A DNA stretch of 64,000 bases from Burkholderiaceae bacterium (GCA_023954015.1 JAMLIS010000004.1:150850-214849), one strand, 5' to 3'; positions 1 to 8,642 are shown, counted from the first letter of the stretch. Notes: generated by a model not told the origin, from the letters alone. Numbers and translations: made by a program.

Positions 1-118
1 GCGAAATGCCCTGCACCGCGACGGCGACGCGATGATAGGTGACCTCGACCCGGTCGAGCTCGAGCAACGACGGCGGTCGTGCGACCGCGCTTTCCGGCTC
101 GCGGGACGCCAGGATCAT
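1..118 (-). CDS. ABC transporter ATP-binding protein, N-terminus only (runs off left edge)
   Basis: Only the first 39 codons are present. They begin MILASREPESAV and continue into the LLELDRVEV strand typical of the N-terminus of Liv-type ABC ATPases. The ATG at 118 overlaps the LivM stop codon (ATGA), so the gene is translationally coupled to the permease and is most likely LivG or LivF of this importer. Walker motifs lie outside the window, so LivG and LivF cannot be told apart. Confidence 0.7.
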   Translation of the reverse strand, partial: MILASREPESAVARPPSLLELDRVEVTYHRVAVAVQGIS

Positions 119-1191
119 GACCGGCTCGCCGCCAGCGGCCGCTGGCGGAACGGCCACAGCAGGAACCAGTCCTGTACGCGGCGCCAGACGCCGACCAGTC
201 CCTGCGGCTCGAACACGAGAAAGCCGATCATCACCAACCCGAAGGCCGCGTAGTTCACGGCGAACACCATTCCGGAGATGCGCTGCGCGAACGGCATCCA
301 CTGCATCACCGCTTCGATTCCGTACGGAAACAGCACGACGAAGGCAGCGCCGAGCAGTGCACCGAGCAGCGAGCCCATGCCGCCGACGATCACCATCGCG
401 ATGTACTGGATCGACAGGAACAGCGAGAAGGCTTCGACCGAAACGAAGCCGCGGTAATAGGCGAACAGGCATCCGGCGACCGAGGTCATCGTCGCGCTGA
501 CGACGAAGGCGAGCAGCTTGTGCGCGGGCACACCGACACCGAGCGCCTCCGCAACCGCCTCCCCGTCGCGGATCGCCTGCCACGCGCGGCCGGTCCTTGC
601 GCGCAACAGGTTGATGCAGACGAGCAGCGTCGCGATGCATGCGACGAGCAGCACCGCATACCATTCGCGTCCGCTGTCGAGCGTCCAGCCGCCGACCTGC
701 GGCGGGTCGACGACAATTCCCGTGGAGAAGCCTCGCCGCACCTCGTATTCGCCGCCCAGGTAGGCGACGATGAAGTGCAGCGCGAGTGTGCTCACCGCCA
801 GGTACAGTCCGCGCAGGCGAAGCGACGGCAGGCCGAACACCAAACCGAGCAGCGCGCCGACCGCGGCGGATGCGGGCAGCGTCACCCAGAACGACGCGCC
901 CAGCTCCTTGAACAGGATGCCGGTCGTGAACGCGCCGGCGGCCAGCAACCCGGCATGGCCGAGCGAGATCTGTCCGGCGAAGCCGGTGAGGAGCATCAAC
1001 GCGAGTGCGCCGATCGAGGCGAGAAACACCTGGTTGGCGAGATCGAGGAGGAACGCGTCGGCGAACCACGGGAACGTTGCCGAAGCCGCGAGCGCCGCCA
1101 GGAGCCAGCCTCGCTGCGTGCGCGTCTGGATCAGTCGCAGGTCCTGCGCGTAGTCGGTGCGGTAGTAACCGCTGGCGCGGATCCTAGACAC
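115..1191 (-). CDS. livM: Branched-chain-type ABC transporter permease LivM
   Basis: This 358-residue hydrophobic protein has about ten predicted membrane segments and the LivM hallmarks: a GFAGQISLGHA-type motif near residue 70, a conserved EAA-like loop (ARTGRAWQAIRDGEAVAEALGV region) and the C-terminal FEPQGLVG. It is one of the two inner-membrane permeases of an importer of the branched-chain amino acid family. In aromatic-degrading betaproteobacteria this family often carries aromatic or other carboxylic acids rather than amino acids. It overlaps livH by 8 bp and the downstream ATPase by 4 bp. The real substrate is unknown, but the operon begins with an acyl-CoA ligase, which suggests an organic acid. 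Confidence 0.9.
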   Translation of the reverse strand: MSRIRASGYYRTDYAQDLRLIQTRTQRGWLLAALAASATFPWFADAFLLDLANQVFLASIGALALMLLTGFAGQISLGHAGLLAAGAFTTGILFKELGASFWVTLPASAAVGALLGLVFGLPSLRLRGLYLAVSTLALHFIVAYLGGEYEVRRGFSTGIVVDPPQVGGWTLDSGREWYAVLLVACIATLLVCINLLRARTGRAWQAIRDGEAVAEALGVGVPAHKLLAFVVSATMTSVAGCLFAYYRGFVSVEAFSLFLSIQYIAMVIVGGMGSLLGALLGAAFVVLFPYGIEAVMQWMPFAQRISGMVFAVNYAAFGLVMIGFLVFEPQGLVGVWRRVQDWFLLWPFRQRPLAASRS

Positions 1192-2056
1192 GATCGATCT
1201 CCTCGCGCGTGCCGAAAAGCCCCCAGGGGCGCGCGACGAGCATCGCCAGCAGGATGAAGAACGGCGCGACGTCCGACAGCAGCGGATCGACGTACTGGAT
1301 CAGCAGCACCTCGGCAGCGCCGACGATCAGCGAGCCGATCAGCGCGCCGACGAGGCTGTCCAGGCCGCCGACAAGCGCGGCCGGAAAGGCCTTCAGGCCG
1401 ATCGTCACCATCGTTGCCTGCAGGCCGGAGTCCAGCGCGATCAGCATGCCGGCCAGCCCGCCGGTGAAGGTGGCCAGGGCCCAGGCGAGCGCGTAGACGC
1501 CGTGCAGGCGAATTCCGCGCTGCGCGGCGAGCAACGGATTCTGGCCGGCAGCCCGCATTCGAATACCCCACCGCGTATGGCGGAGGAACACGAACAGGCC
1601 CGCATAGACGAGCGCGGTGACGACGACCAGAACGAGGCTCGCCGCCGAGATGCGTGCATCGCCGCCGACATGGATCGAAGGGTTCGTCCAGCCGAGCTCG
1701 GCCAGCGGGTATTCCTGCTGTGCGCCCCAGACGAGTGTGACGATGCCGCGCAACAAAATGCCGAGCGCGATCGTGCAAAGCACGGCCGCGAGCACCGACT
1801 CGCCGGTCATCCGCAGCATCAGGCCCCAGTAGACAGCAACCCCGACGACGAGCGCGATGCCGCCCGCCGCCGCGAGCGCGAACCACGGATGCCCGCCGAA
1901 CAGCGATGCGGTGGCCAGCAGCCCGTAGGCGCCGAACATCATCAGTTCGCCGTGCGCCAGGTTGAGCACGCGGCTGACCCGGTAGACGAGCACGTAGCCG
2001 CAGCTGATCAGCGCATAGATCGCCGTCAGCACGACGATGTTCACGGCGAACTGCAT
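1184..2056 (-). CDS. livH: Branched-chain-type ABC transporter permease LivH
   Basis: This 290-residue integral membrane protein has the LivH signature NLAHGE near residue 35 and a second conserved loop (AAGQNPLLAAQRGI) in its middle. It pairs with LivM to form the transmembrane pore. It follows the substrate-binding protein gene by 52 bp and overlaps livM by 8 bp, so the importer genes form one minus-strand transcription unit behind the acyl-CoA ligase. Family length (about 290-300) is matched. Confidence 0.9.
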   Translation of the reverse strand: MQFAVNIVVLTAIYALISCGYVLVYRVSRVLNLAHGELMMFGAYGLLATASLFGGHPWFALAAAGGIALVVGVAVYWGLMLRMTGESVLAAVLCTIALGILLRGIVTLVWGAQQEYPLAELGWTNPSIHVGGDARISAASLVLVVVTALVYAGLFVFLRHTRWGIRMRAAGQNPLLAAQRGIRLHGVYALAWALATFTGGLAGMLIALDSGLQATMVTIGLKAFPAALVGGLDSLVGALIGSLIVGAAEVLLIQYVDPLLSDVAPFFILLAMLVARPWGLFGTREEIDRV

Positions 2057-2108
2057 GCGCCGGTCCGAACGCCCCGCGATTGCGTACGGTGCACGCGCCT
2101 CTGCCGCG

Positions 2109-3272
2109 TCACTCGATCTCGAATACGGTCCAGTCCTTCGCGCGCACGATCGCCGATCCGGCGGGATCCCAGCGCCAGACCCGGTAATACTGCTTCGTGC
2201 GGAAGTGGTTCGTCTTCGTCCACTCGATCGGCCCGCCGCGCAGGCCTTTCGTATCGACCTTCAGGCGGTTCATCGCGCCGACGAGCTTCGCGGGCGTGGC
2301 CGGCCAGCCGGTGTCGCGCAACGCCTGCTCGAGCACCATGCCGCTCACCCACCCTTCGGCGAGCTGCTCGACCGCATGCGTGGCGCCTGCCTTCGTCGCC
2401 GCCTGCCGGATCTCCTCGTGCACCGGCAGCCTGTCCTGGAACAGCGCGTTCGCGCCGACGACATAGAAACCGCCGTCCTTCACCCGCGCGAGTTCGGGCT
2501 CGGCCTCGATATGCGCCCATGCGATGTAGCGCCCGTTCCATCCGAGCTTGCGCAGCGACTCCAGCGTCTTGATCTCGGTTACCCAGGGCGCCCACGAGTA
2601 CGTCCAGTTCGCGCCCGCCTCCTTGATCTTCGTGGCGAAGGGCGTGTAGTCGGGCGTGGGCGGCGGCACGATCTCCTTGGAGACCGGCGTCATGCCGAGC
2701 TCCTTCGCCAGACCTTCGGCGTAGTCGATCTCGCCGCGCGAGACCGGGATCGCCATCGCCGTCAGGCCGAGCTTGACCGGCTCGGTGCTGTTCTCCTTCA
2801 CGAAACCGAGCGCCATCCGGCTGTCGTAGCGCGCACCGAAGGCGGTGGAGCAGAACTGCAGCGGATCGGCCGGCGGAAACACCTCCTGCGGACACACCGC
2901 ACCGGCGAAATACAGCGGAACGCCCGCGCGGCGTGTCTCGGCGACCATCGGCGCATAGGTCGACGAAGTCGCCACGTTCAGCACCATCGAGACCTTGTCC
3001 TGCGTGAGCAGCTTCTTGACGTCGGCCGCGGCCTTCGACGGCTCGCCCTGGTTGTCCTGCACCACCAGGCGGATCGGCTTGCCGCCGATGCCGCCCGCCG
3101 CGTTGAGGCGATCCACGTAGATGCGCAGCCCTTCGACCACCGGAGCGTAGGTGCCGGCCACCGGGCCGGTAAGCGCGCCGCTGATGCCCACGACGTAGGC
3201 GTCCTGTGCGACGGCGACCGCCCACGGGGCGGCTGCGAGAGCGAGCGCGAACGTCCTTGAAACGATCCGCAT
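2109..3272 (-). CDS. Periplasmic substrate-binding protein of Liv-type ABC importer
   Basis: The 387-residue protein has a cleavable signal peptide (MRIVSRTFALALAAAPWAVA) and the type I periplasmic-binding fold of the LivJ/AmiC family: VGISGALTGPVAG at the mature N-terminus and DRLNAAGGIGGKPI shortly after. I chose the ATG at 3272 because GGAGGAAG lies just upstream and the signal peptide begins there; an upstream in-frame ATG at 3290 would add six acidic residues. It sits between the ligase and livH in the same operon. Such proteins bind amino acids, aromatic acids or other small carboxylates; the ligand cannot be read from the sequence. Confidence 0.88.
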   Translation of the reverse strand: MRIVSRTFALALAAAPWAVAVAQDAYVVGISGALTGPVAGTYAPVVEGLRIYVDRLNAAGGIGGKPIRLVVQDNQGEPSKAAADVKKLLTQDKVSMVLNVATSSTYAPMVAETRRAGVPLYFAGAVCPQEVFPPADPLQFCSTAFGARYDSRMALGFVKENSTEPVKLGLTAMAIPVSRGEIDYAEGLAKELGMTPVSKEIVPPPTPDYTPFATKIKEAGANWTYSWAPWVTEIKTLESLRKLGWNGRYIAWAHIEAEPELARVKDGGFYVVGANALFQDRLPVHEEIRQAATKAGATHAVEQLAEGWVSGMVLEQALRDTGWPATPAKLVGAMNRLKVDTKGLRGGPIEWTKTNHFRTKQYYRVWRWDPAGSAIVRAKDWTVFEIE

Positions 3273-3348
3273 CGGGTCTTCCTCCTGCAATTTTCTCGTT
3301 GTCGTTCGATATCCGGTACGCCTACCCCCGGTCGGCGTACCAGGTCAG

Positions 3349-5238
3349 TCAGGTCAGTCCGGCCATGCTGCCTGCCACCAGCGCTTCCTCGCGATCGTCG
3401 TACATCGATTCGACCAGGTCGCGGAAGCGCTCGTACATCTGCTTGCGCTTGACCTTGCGCGTCGGCGTGACCGGCTCGCCCTCCTCCTCGGGGTCGAGCG
3501 CCTTCGGCAGGACGCAGAAGCGCTTGATCTGCTCGACGCGCGCCAATCCGGCGTTGGCCCGATCGATCTCGGCCTGCAGGAGCTCGCGCACCTGCGGATG
3601 ATGCGCGAGGCTGGTGAATCCGGTATAGGGAATCCCCCGCATTCGTGCCCAGTCGGACACCGCGTCGAAGTCGATCTCGACCAGCGCGCACAGATACTTG
3701 CGCGCATGCCCGAAGACCGCAATCTCGGCGACGTACGGACTGCCACGCACGAGGTTCTCGACGTAGGACGGCGAGATCGTTTTTCCACCGGCCGTCACGA
3801 TGAAGTCTCGCACGCGATCGACGATGCGAAGCCTGCCGTCGATCCACGAGCCGGTGTCGCCCGTGCGCAGCCAGCCACGCTGGTCGAAGGCGGCGCGCGT
3901 ACCTTCCTCGTCGCCCCAGTAGCCGACGAAGAGATCGGGCGAGCGAACGAGGATCTCGTCGTGCTCGCCGAGCTCCACGTCGACGCCGGGCGGCGGCGTG
4001 CCGACGTCGCCGGGGCGGGGAAAGGGGCCGGCCTGGCCGGCGATGATCGCGCCAGCAGTCTCGGTCTGGCCGTACATCTCGACCACGTTCACACCCCAGA
4101 CCTGCCACAGCGCCATCGTCTCGGGCGGCAGCGGCGCGCCGCCCGAGACGACGAGGCGCAATCGGTCGAAGCCCAGCTTCGACAGCGCCGGGCGAAAGAC
4201 GGCCGCACGGGCCAGGCGCGCGGCGAGCGTGTCCGCGTTGTCGGCACGACCGTCCCATCGTGCTCGCGCCTGTCGGCGACCCGCGTGCATCGCGATTTCG
4301 TAGCAACGGCGCTTCAGCGGACTCGTGTTGCCCAATGCGATGAGCACCTGGGAAGCGAACTTCTGCAGATAGCGCGGAACGGTGAACAGCACCGTGGGCG
4401 CGACCTCGAACATCGTCGTCGGCATCTCGTCGAGGCTCTCGCCGATATGCGGAACGAGCGAGGACATGAGCGGAAGCGTGACGGCGACGTCGCGACCGAG
4501 CACGTGGCACAGCGGCAGGTAGATCACGGTGCGCTGCTCGCCCTGCGCGATGACCGGGTAGTGCTCGACGATGCCGTAGGCTCCCGCGAGATGCGCGCCG
4601 TGCGCGACGAGCGCGCCTTTCGGGTTGCCGGTCGTGCCCGAGGTGTAGACAATGAACGCGGGATCGGCAGCCGAGAGCTCGCCGGCCATCGACGCGAGCG
4701 TCCCGACGTCACCGTGGTGACCGTCGACCAGTTCCCGATACGGCAACAGCCGCACATCGTCGTACGCGAACATCGCGTCGGTATCGACGACGACGATGCG
4801 CCGCAGCTCCGCAAGCCGCTGCGCGATCGGCAGGATCTTGTCGACGTACTCCTGGTTCTCGGCGACGAACAGGCAGGCGCCGCCATCGCGCATCTGGTAC
4901 TCGAGCTCGGCCTGCGAGGCGGTGGGGTATATGCCGTAGACGATCGCGCCTGCCGCCTGTGCGGCCAGGTCGACGACGATCCACTCCTCGCACGGATCGC
5001 CCATGATCGCGACGCGATCGCCCTTGCGCACGCCGAGCGATCGCAGCGCCGCGGCGCATCGCGCAACCATCGCTGCGAGTTGCGTGAAGCTTCGCTCGCG
5101 GTACAGGCCGAGATCCTTCGAGCGCAACGCGACGGCATCGGGCGTCGCCCGCGCGCGTTCGACGAGCAGACGCGGTGCCGTCCATTCGCGAAGGGTACGG
5201 GCGTCGATCGCGAACACCGGCGAGGAAGCTGCACGCAT
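3349..5238 (-). CDS. AMP-forming acyl-CoA ligase (long-chain acyl-CoA synthetase-like)
   Basis: The 629-residue protein is an ANL-family ligase that adenylates a carboxylic acid and forms its CoA thioester. The ATP-binding loop YTSGTTGNPKG lies at about 198-208, the YGQTE adenine motif near 410 and the RTGDTG hinge region near 490. A lysine-rich C-terminal PTRKVKR segment replaces the usual short GK motif, as in FadD15-like long synthetases. It is the first gene of a minus-strand operon with a Liv importer, so it probably activates the imported acid. A promoter with an operator resembling the one before the Rieske operon lies just upstream (5267-5295). The exact acid (aromatic, fatty or terpenoid) is open. 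Confidence 0.85.
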   Translation of the reverse strand: MRAASSPVFAIDARTLREWTAPRLLVERARATPDAVALRSKDLGLYRERSFTQLAAMVARCAAALRSLGVRKGDRVAIMGDPCEEWIVVDLAAQAAGAIVYGIYPTASQAELEYQMRDGGACLFVAENQEYVDKILPIAQRLAELRRIVVVDTDAMFAYDDVRLLPYRELVDGHHGDVGTLASMAGELSAADPAFIVYTSGTTGNPKGALVAHGAHLAGAYGIVEHYPVIAQGEQRTVIYLPLCHVLGRDVAVTLPLMSSLVPHIGESLDEMPTTMFEVAPTVLFTVPRYLQKFASQVLIALGNTSPLKRRCYEIAMHAGRRQARARWDGRADNADTLAARLARAAVFRPALSKLGFDRLRLVVSGGAPLPPETMALWQVWGVNVVEMYGQTETAGAIIAGQAGPFPRPGDVGTPPPGVDVELGEHDEILVRSPDLFVGYWGDEEGTRAAFDQRGWLRTGDTGSWIDGRLRIVDRVRDFIVTAGGKTISPSYVENLVRGSPYVAEIAVFGHARKYLCALVEIDFDAVSDWARMRGIPYTGFTSLAHHPQVRELLQAEIDRANAGLARVEQIKRFCVLPKALDPEEEGEPVTPTRKVKRKQMYERFRDLVESMYDDREEALVAGSMAGLT

Positions 5239-5266
5239 CTCGGATCCGATACGCAGGTGGACGGGG

Positions 5267-5295
5267 ATCGTCTATTATTCTATAGAATGTGTCAA
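5267..5295 (-). promoter_or_regulatory. Predicted promoter of the ligase/Liv operon
   Basis: Read on the minus strand there is a perfect -35 TTGACA (5290-5295), a 17-bp spacer and a weak -10 GACGAT (5267-5272). The -35 overlaps the tetR stop codon, and the palindromic operator fills the spacer. The predicted start near 5260 gives a leader of about 20 nt to the ligase ATG at 5238. A bound repressor would block RNA polymerase directly. Confidence 0.55.
5270..5288. promoter_or_regulatory. Probable TetR operator 1
   Basis: The sequence GTCTATTATTCTATAGAAT contains the perfect 12-bp palindrome ATTCTATAGAAT (5277-5288). It matches 15 of 19 positions of the second site at 6052-6070, in the same orientation, including the common core TCTATAGA. 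Two near-identical palindromes on either side of one tetR gene, each inside a predicted promoter, are the classic pattern of that regulator's binding sites. Confidence 0.65.
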
Positions 5296-5993
5296 GCTGG
5301 GCGGCGTGCGCGCCTCTTCGCGGCCGAACCGCCGCTCCCGCGTGCTGCATCCGACACGACGCCTGCGCACAGCAACTCGCTGAAGTTCGAGGCGATCGTC
5401 CCCAGGTCCAGGCCCGGTTCCCGTCCGTACCACGCAGCGGCCGAGTTGCACAACGCAAGCAGCGCGAGCGCCGCAAGCCGGCAATGCAGGTCGTCGCGCA
5501 GTTCGCGCGAGGCGACGCCGGCCTCGAAGATTCCCTGGATGATCGCTTCGTAGCGCGCCGAGAGCCGTCCGATCCGTCGACGCGCTGCGTCGGACAGGTG
5601 CTGTCGTTCGCTCAGGAACACGCGCACGAAATCGTGCTTCTCCGAAGTGGCGCGCAGGTGGCTTCCGATCACCAGCGACAGGCGATCGCACGCGGTGCCC
5701 GGTGCACGCGCGGCCGCCGAAGCGTGCTCGATGAAACCCTCGACGCCGCGCTGGCAGATCGCCTCGAGCGCATCCTCCTTCGACGTGAAATAGTAGTAGA
5801 GGCTTGCCTGCCGGATATGCAAGCGGTCGGCGATGTCCTGCGTCGTGGCACCGTGGTAACCGCGCTGGGCGAAGACGGCCGCGGCCGCCTCGATCACTTC
5901 GTCGGCCCGCTTGCGCGGACTGCGGGCGGAGCGGCGCGGCAGGCGCGCTGAAACGGGGGGCGACTTCGCCTCGGGGCGCGGTTGCGTGGCCAA
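5292..5993 (-). CDS. TetR/AcrR-family transcriptional regulator
   Basis: The 233-residue protein has a TetR N-terminal helix-turn-helix at about 28-75 (AAAVFAQRGYHGATTQDIAD, then RQASLYYYFTSKEDAL) and a divergent ligand-binding C-terminal half. It lies between the divergent ligase/importer operon and the Rieske/corrinoid operon. Near-identical palindromes flank it at 5270-5288 and 6052-6070, so it most likely represses both operons and itself, and releases them when a pathway substrate or CoA thioester binds. The N-terminal 25 residues are basic and probably disordered. The effector is unknown; FadR/PaaR-type regulators of this family bind acyl-CoAs. Confidence 0.88.
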   Translation of the reverse strand: MATQPRPEAKSPPVSARLPRRSARSPRKRADEVIEAAAAVFAQRGYHGATTQDIADRLHIRQASLYYYFTSKEDALEAICQRGVEGFIEHASAAARAPGTACDRLSLVIGSHLRATSEKHDFVRVFLSERQHLSDAARRRIGRLSARYEAIIQGIFEAGVASRELRDDLHCRLAALALLALCNSAAAWYGREPGLDLGTIASNFSELLCAGVVSDAARGSGGSAAKRRARRPA

Positions 5994-6045
5994 GCGTCAC
6001 CTTCGCTGCGGGGATGCGGGCGAGCATGGTAACCGCAGATCTCCG

Positions 6046-6074
6046 TTGTTTGTCTATCAATCTATAGATATAAT
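6046..6074 (+). promoter_or_regulatory. Predicted promoter of the Rieske/corrinoid operon
   Basis: A -35-like TTGTTT (6046-6051) is separated by exactly 17 bp from a perfect -10 TATAAT (6069-6074). The spacer is occupied by the palindromic operator. The AT-rich stretch stands out sharply from the surrounding high-GC sequence. The leader to the GTG start at 6128 is about 45 nt, too short for a cobalamin riboswitch, and none is visible. Confidence 0.6.
6052..6070. promoter_or_regulatory. Probable TetR operator 2
   Basis: The sequence GTCTATCAATCTATAGATA shares 15 of 19 bases with the site at 5270-5288 and carries the same core palindrome TCTATAGA (6061-6068). It lies between the -35 and -10 elements of the plus-strand promoter and also upstream of tetR, so it could mediate both repression of the operon and autoregulation. 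Confidence 0.65.
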
Positions 6075-6127
6075 AACGACCGTAGACGGCTAAAGCCCCG
6101 ACCGCCCACCCCGAAACGGAGCCCGAC

Positions 6128-7192
6128 GTGAAATTCCTCCGCAACGCGTGGTACGCCGCCGGATGGTCCGGCGAAGTCGCCCCCCGATCGGCGCTGCGGC
6201 GCACGCTGCTCGACGAGACGATCGCGCTGTTTCGCGACGAAGCCGGCGCGGTGCACGCGATCGCCGACCGCTGTCCGCATCGCTTCGCCCCGCTCTCGCT
6301 CGGCAAGGTCGTCGGCGACGCGCTGCAGTGCCCGTATCACGGACTGCGATTCGACGGCAGCGGGCAATGCGTGCACAACCCGCACGGCAACGGAACGGTT
6401 CCCAAGGCCGCCCGCGTGAATGCCTACCCGCTCGTCGAGCGCCACGGTGCAGCCTGGATCTGGATGGGCGACCCGGCGCGGGCCGACCCGGCGTCGATCC
6501 CCGATTTCAGCCTGTTCGACGAAGACCGCAATTACGTCGGCAGGGGATACCTGCGTGTCGCGGCCAACTACCGCTTCGGCACCGACAACATCATGGACCT
6601 CAGCCATATCGCATACGTGCACGGGCAGAGCCTGGGGAGCGACGACATGCAACGCTCCGAGAGCAGCAGCGAGCAGAACGGGCACACGATCTGGTCGAGG
6701 CGACGAAACTACGGCGAAAAGCTGCCGCCCGCCGTCCTGGGCCATTACCGTTCGAAGCCCGACGCGCTGTGGGATCGCTCCTTCGATGTTCGATGGGATC
6801 CGCCTGCCTCGCTGCTGCTGCTCGTCGGCGGCGTGCCGAGCGGGCAATCGCCCGAAGACAAGCGGCCGCTGCCGTTCGCGCATCTCTTCACGCCGGAAAC
6901 CGCGACGACCTCGCACTACTGGTTCGCGGCGAGCTATCCGAAGGAACTCGGCCCGAAATACGAAGCGCGAGCGCAGGAGGCCTTGGCCTTTCTCGCCGGG
7001 CCCTTCGAACGCGAGGATCTGCCGATGCTGCAGGCGCAGCAGTGCGCCGTGGGCGATCGCGACTTCTGGGACCTGAAACCGGTGATGCTCGCCGGCGACG
7101 CCGCAGCCGTTCGCGCCCGGCGCCTGCTCGACAAGCTGATCGAGGACGAGCGCGACGCGCTTCACGTGCAGCCTGCCTTCGCCGTCGGTTGA
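6128..7192 (+). CDS. Rieske non-heme iron oxygenase, VanA-like oxygenase subunit
   Basis: The 354-residue protein has an N-terminal Rieske [2Fe-2S] domain (C49, H51, C68, H71 in CPH and CPYHG motifs). Its catalytic domain has the mononuclear iron ligands H160 and H165, preceded by the bridging D157, in DLSHIAYVH. This matches vanillate O-demethylase oxygenase (VanA) and related single-subunit oxygenases, which hydroxylate or O-demethylate aromatic acids with O2. The GTG start is supported by GGAG six bases upstream. It is first in the corrinoid operon and ends 4 bp before metVF. No VanB-type reductase is encoded in the window, so electrons must come from elsewhere. Substrate is inferred only loosely as a methoxy- or hydroxy-aromatic acid. 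Confidence 0.85.
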   Translation: MKFLRNAWYAAGWSGEVAPRSALRRTLLDETIALFRDEAGAVHAIADRCPHRFAPLSLGKVVGDALQCPYHGLRFDGSGQCVHNPHGNGTVPKAARVNAYPLVERHGAAWIWMGDPARADPASIPDFSLFDEDRNYVGRGYLRVAANYRFGTDNIMDLSHIAYVHGQSLGSDDMQRSESSSEQNGHTIWSRRRNYGEKLPPAVLGHYRSKPDALWDRSFDVRWDPPASLLLLVGGVPSGQSPEDKRPLPFAHLFTPETATTSHYWFAASYPKELGPKYEARAQEALAFLAGPFEREDLPMLQAQQCAVGDRDFWDLKPVMLAGDAAAVRARRLLDKLIEDERDALHVQPAFAVG

Positions 7193-7196
7193 TCCG

Positions 7197-8642
7197 ATGC
7201 TTGCGCTGCGCCGATGGTCGGTGCGTCGAGCACATGCGCTGTGGCAGTTCTGGCGCACCCTCGCCGGGCGAGCACCGCGATTCGCGCCGCTCGTGCACCG
7301 CGTCGGCCGCGCGCCAAGCGAATCGCTGCTACGCCCGCTCGAACGCGCCGCGAAGGGGCTTTTCTTCGATTGCCGGATGTGCGGTCAGTGCGTGCTCTCG
7401 TCCACCGGGATGGCCTGCCCGATGAACTGTCCGAAGCGGATGCGCAACGGGCCTTGCGGCGGCGTTCGCGAGGACGGCGGCTGCGAGGTGAAGCCCACGA
7501 TGCGCTGCGTCTGGCTCGAGGCGCTCGACGGGCAGAAGGCGATCGCCTCGGGGGGGAACGATGCGGCGGCGACGCGAATTCTTCCGCCGCTCGATCATTC
7601 TCGCCGCGAATCCTCGACCTGGCTGCAGGCGATCTGCGATGCGTCTTCCCCGGGGACGCCGCAGGAGCGCGCCTCGTCGACGCAACAAGGCATTCACGAA
7701 CCGGTAGCAACGGGTGACTTCGAGGAAGCGTGCCGCTCGAAGCGGATCGTCGTCACCGTCGAGGTGGCGCCGCCCGATTCCGGCGACCCGGCGGCGCTCG
7801 TGCGCCGCGCAGCACATTTCGACGGACTGGTGGATGCGATCAACATCACCGACGGCGCCGGCGGCAATTGCCACATGTCGAGCGCGGCGGCCGCGGCCGT
7901 TCTCGCGGCCAACGGACGCACTCCGGTCTGCCAGGTCGCCTGCCGCGACCGAAACCGCATCGCGATCCAGGGCGACCTGCTCGGCGCTGCCGCGCTCGGG
8001 GTGCGCAACGTGCTGTGCCTCACCGGCGACGACGTCAGTCGCGGCGACCATCCGCAGGCACGCCCCGTGTTCGACCTCGACGCAGTATCGTTGCTCGACA
8101 TCGCGCGCAACATGTCCGAGCGCGGCGAGTTCGCGTCGGGGCGTCGGATCGAGGCGATGCCGCGACTGTTCCTGGGCGCGACCGCGAATCCCTTCGTGCC
8201 GCCGTATCGCGATCGGGTGTCGAATCTCGAGAAGAAGATCGACGCCGGCGCGCGCTTCGTGCAGACGCAGTTCTGCTTCGACGTCGCCGCGCTCGCCGAT
8301 TTCATGCGCGAGGTGCGCGCACGCGAACTGCACCGGCGCTGCACCATCCTCGTCGGCGTCGGCACGCTGGCCAGCGCCCGCGCGCTGCGCTGGATGGCGG
8401 CAAACGTGCCCGGCGTGCACGTTCCGGAGCCGCTGTTGCATCGCATCGAGGGCGCCGCCGACCAGAAGACCGAGGCTCGACGGATCTGCCTCGAGACGAT
8501 CGAGGCGGTGCTCGACATCGACGGCGTGCGCGGGGTGCACCTGATGGGGCACCGCAACGAAGAGGTTCTTGCTGGAATCATCGTCGCGTCCGGACTGCGC
8601 GAACGATCGCCGGCTCGGGCCGCATCACTGAAGCCCGCATGA
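7197..8642 (+). CDS. MetV-MetF fusion: methylenetetrahydrofolate reductase with cysteine-rich N-terminal domain
   Basis: At 481 residues the protein is far longer than proteobacterial MetF (about 290). Residues 55-110 hold eight cysteines (59, 62, 65, 74, 78, 87, 96, 104) and match the MetV/MTHFR_C-type domain that in acetogens is often a separate MetV subunit. Residues 165-465 form a TIM-barrel MTHFR: QVACRDRNR, LTGDD, GATANPF and a K-DAGA-F-QTQ-FD segment. It interconverts 5-methyl- and 5,10-methylene-THF. In this operon it would oxidise methyl-THF produced by the methyltransferase, or run the other way. It overlaps the tentative upstream ATG of the corrinoid protein. The order (MetV part first) and Cys-rich domain suggest an electron partner other than NADH. 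Confidence 0.82.
   Translation: MLALRRWSVRRAHALWQFWRTLAGRAPRFAPLVHRVGRAPSESLLRPLERAAKGLFFDCRMCGQCVLSSTGMACPMNCPKRMRNGPCGGVREDGGCEVKPTMRCVWLEALDGQKAIASGGNDAAATRILPPLDHSRRESSTWLQAICDASSPGTPQERASSTQQGIHEPVATGDFEEACRSKRIVVTVEVAPPDSGDPAALVRRAAHFDGLVDAINITDGAGGNCHMSSAAAAAVLAANGRTPVCQVACRDRNRIAIQGDLLGAAALGVRNVLCLTGDDVSRGDHPQARPVFDLDAVSLLDIARNMSERGEFASGRRIEAMPRLFLGATANPFVPPYRDRVSNLEKKIDAGARFVQTQFCFDVAALADFMREVRARELHRRCTILVGVGTLASARALRWMAANVPGVHVPEPLLHRIEGAADQKTEARRICLETIEAVLDIDGVRGVHLMGHRNEEVLAGIIVASGLRERSPARAASLKPA

Noticed and set aside
6075..6127. Possible cobalamin riboswitch before the corrinoid operon.
   Set aside because: The leader between the predicted promoter and the first start is only about 45 nt and has no B12-box-like sequence.
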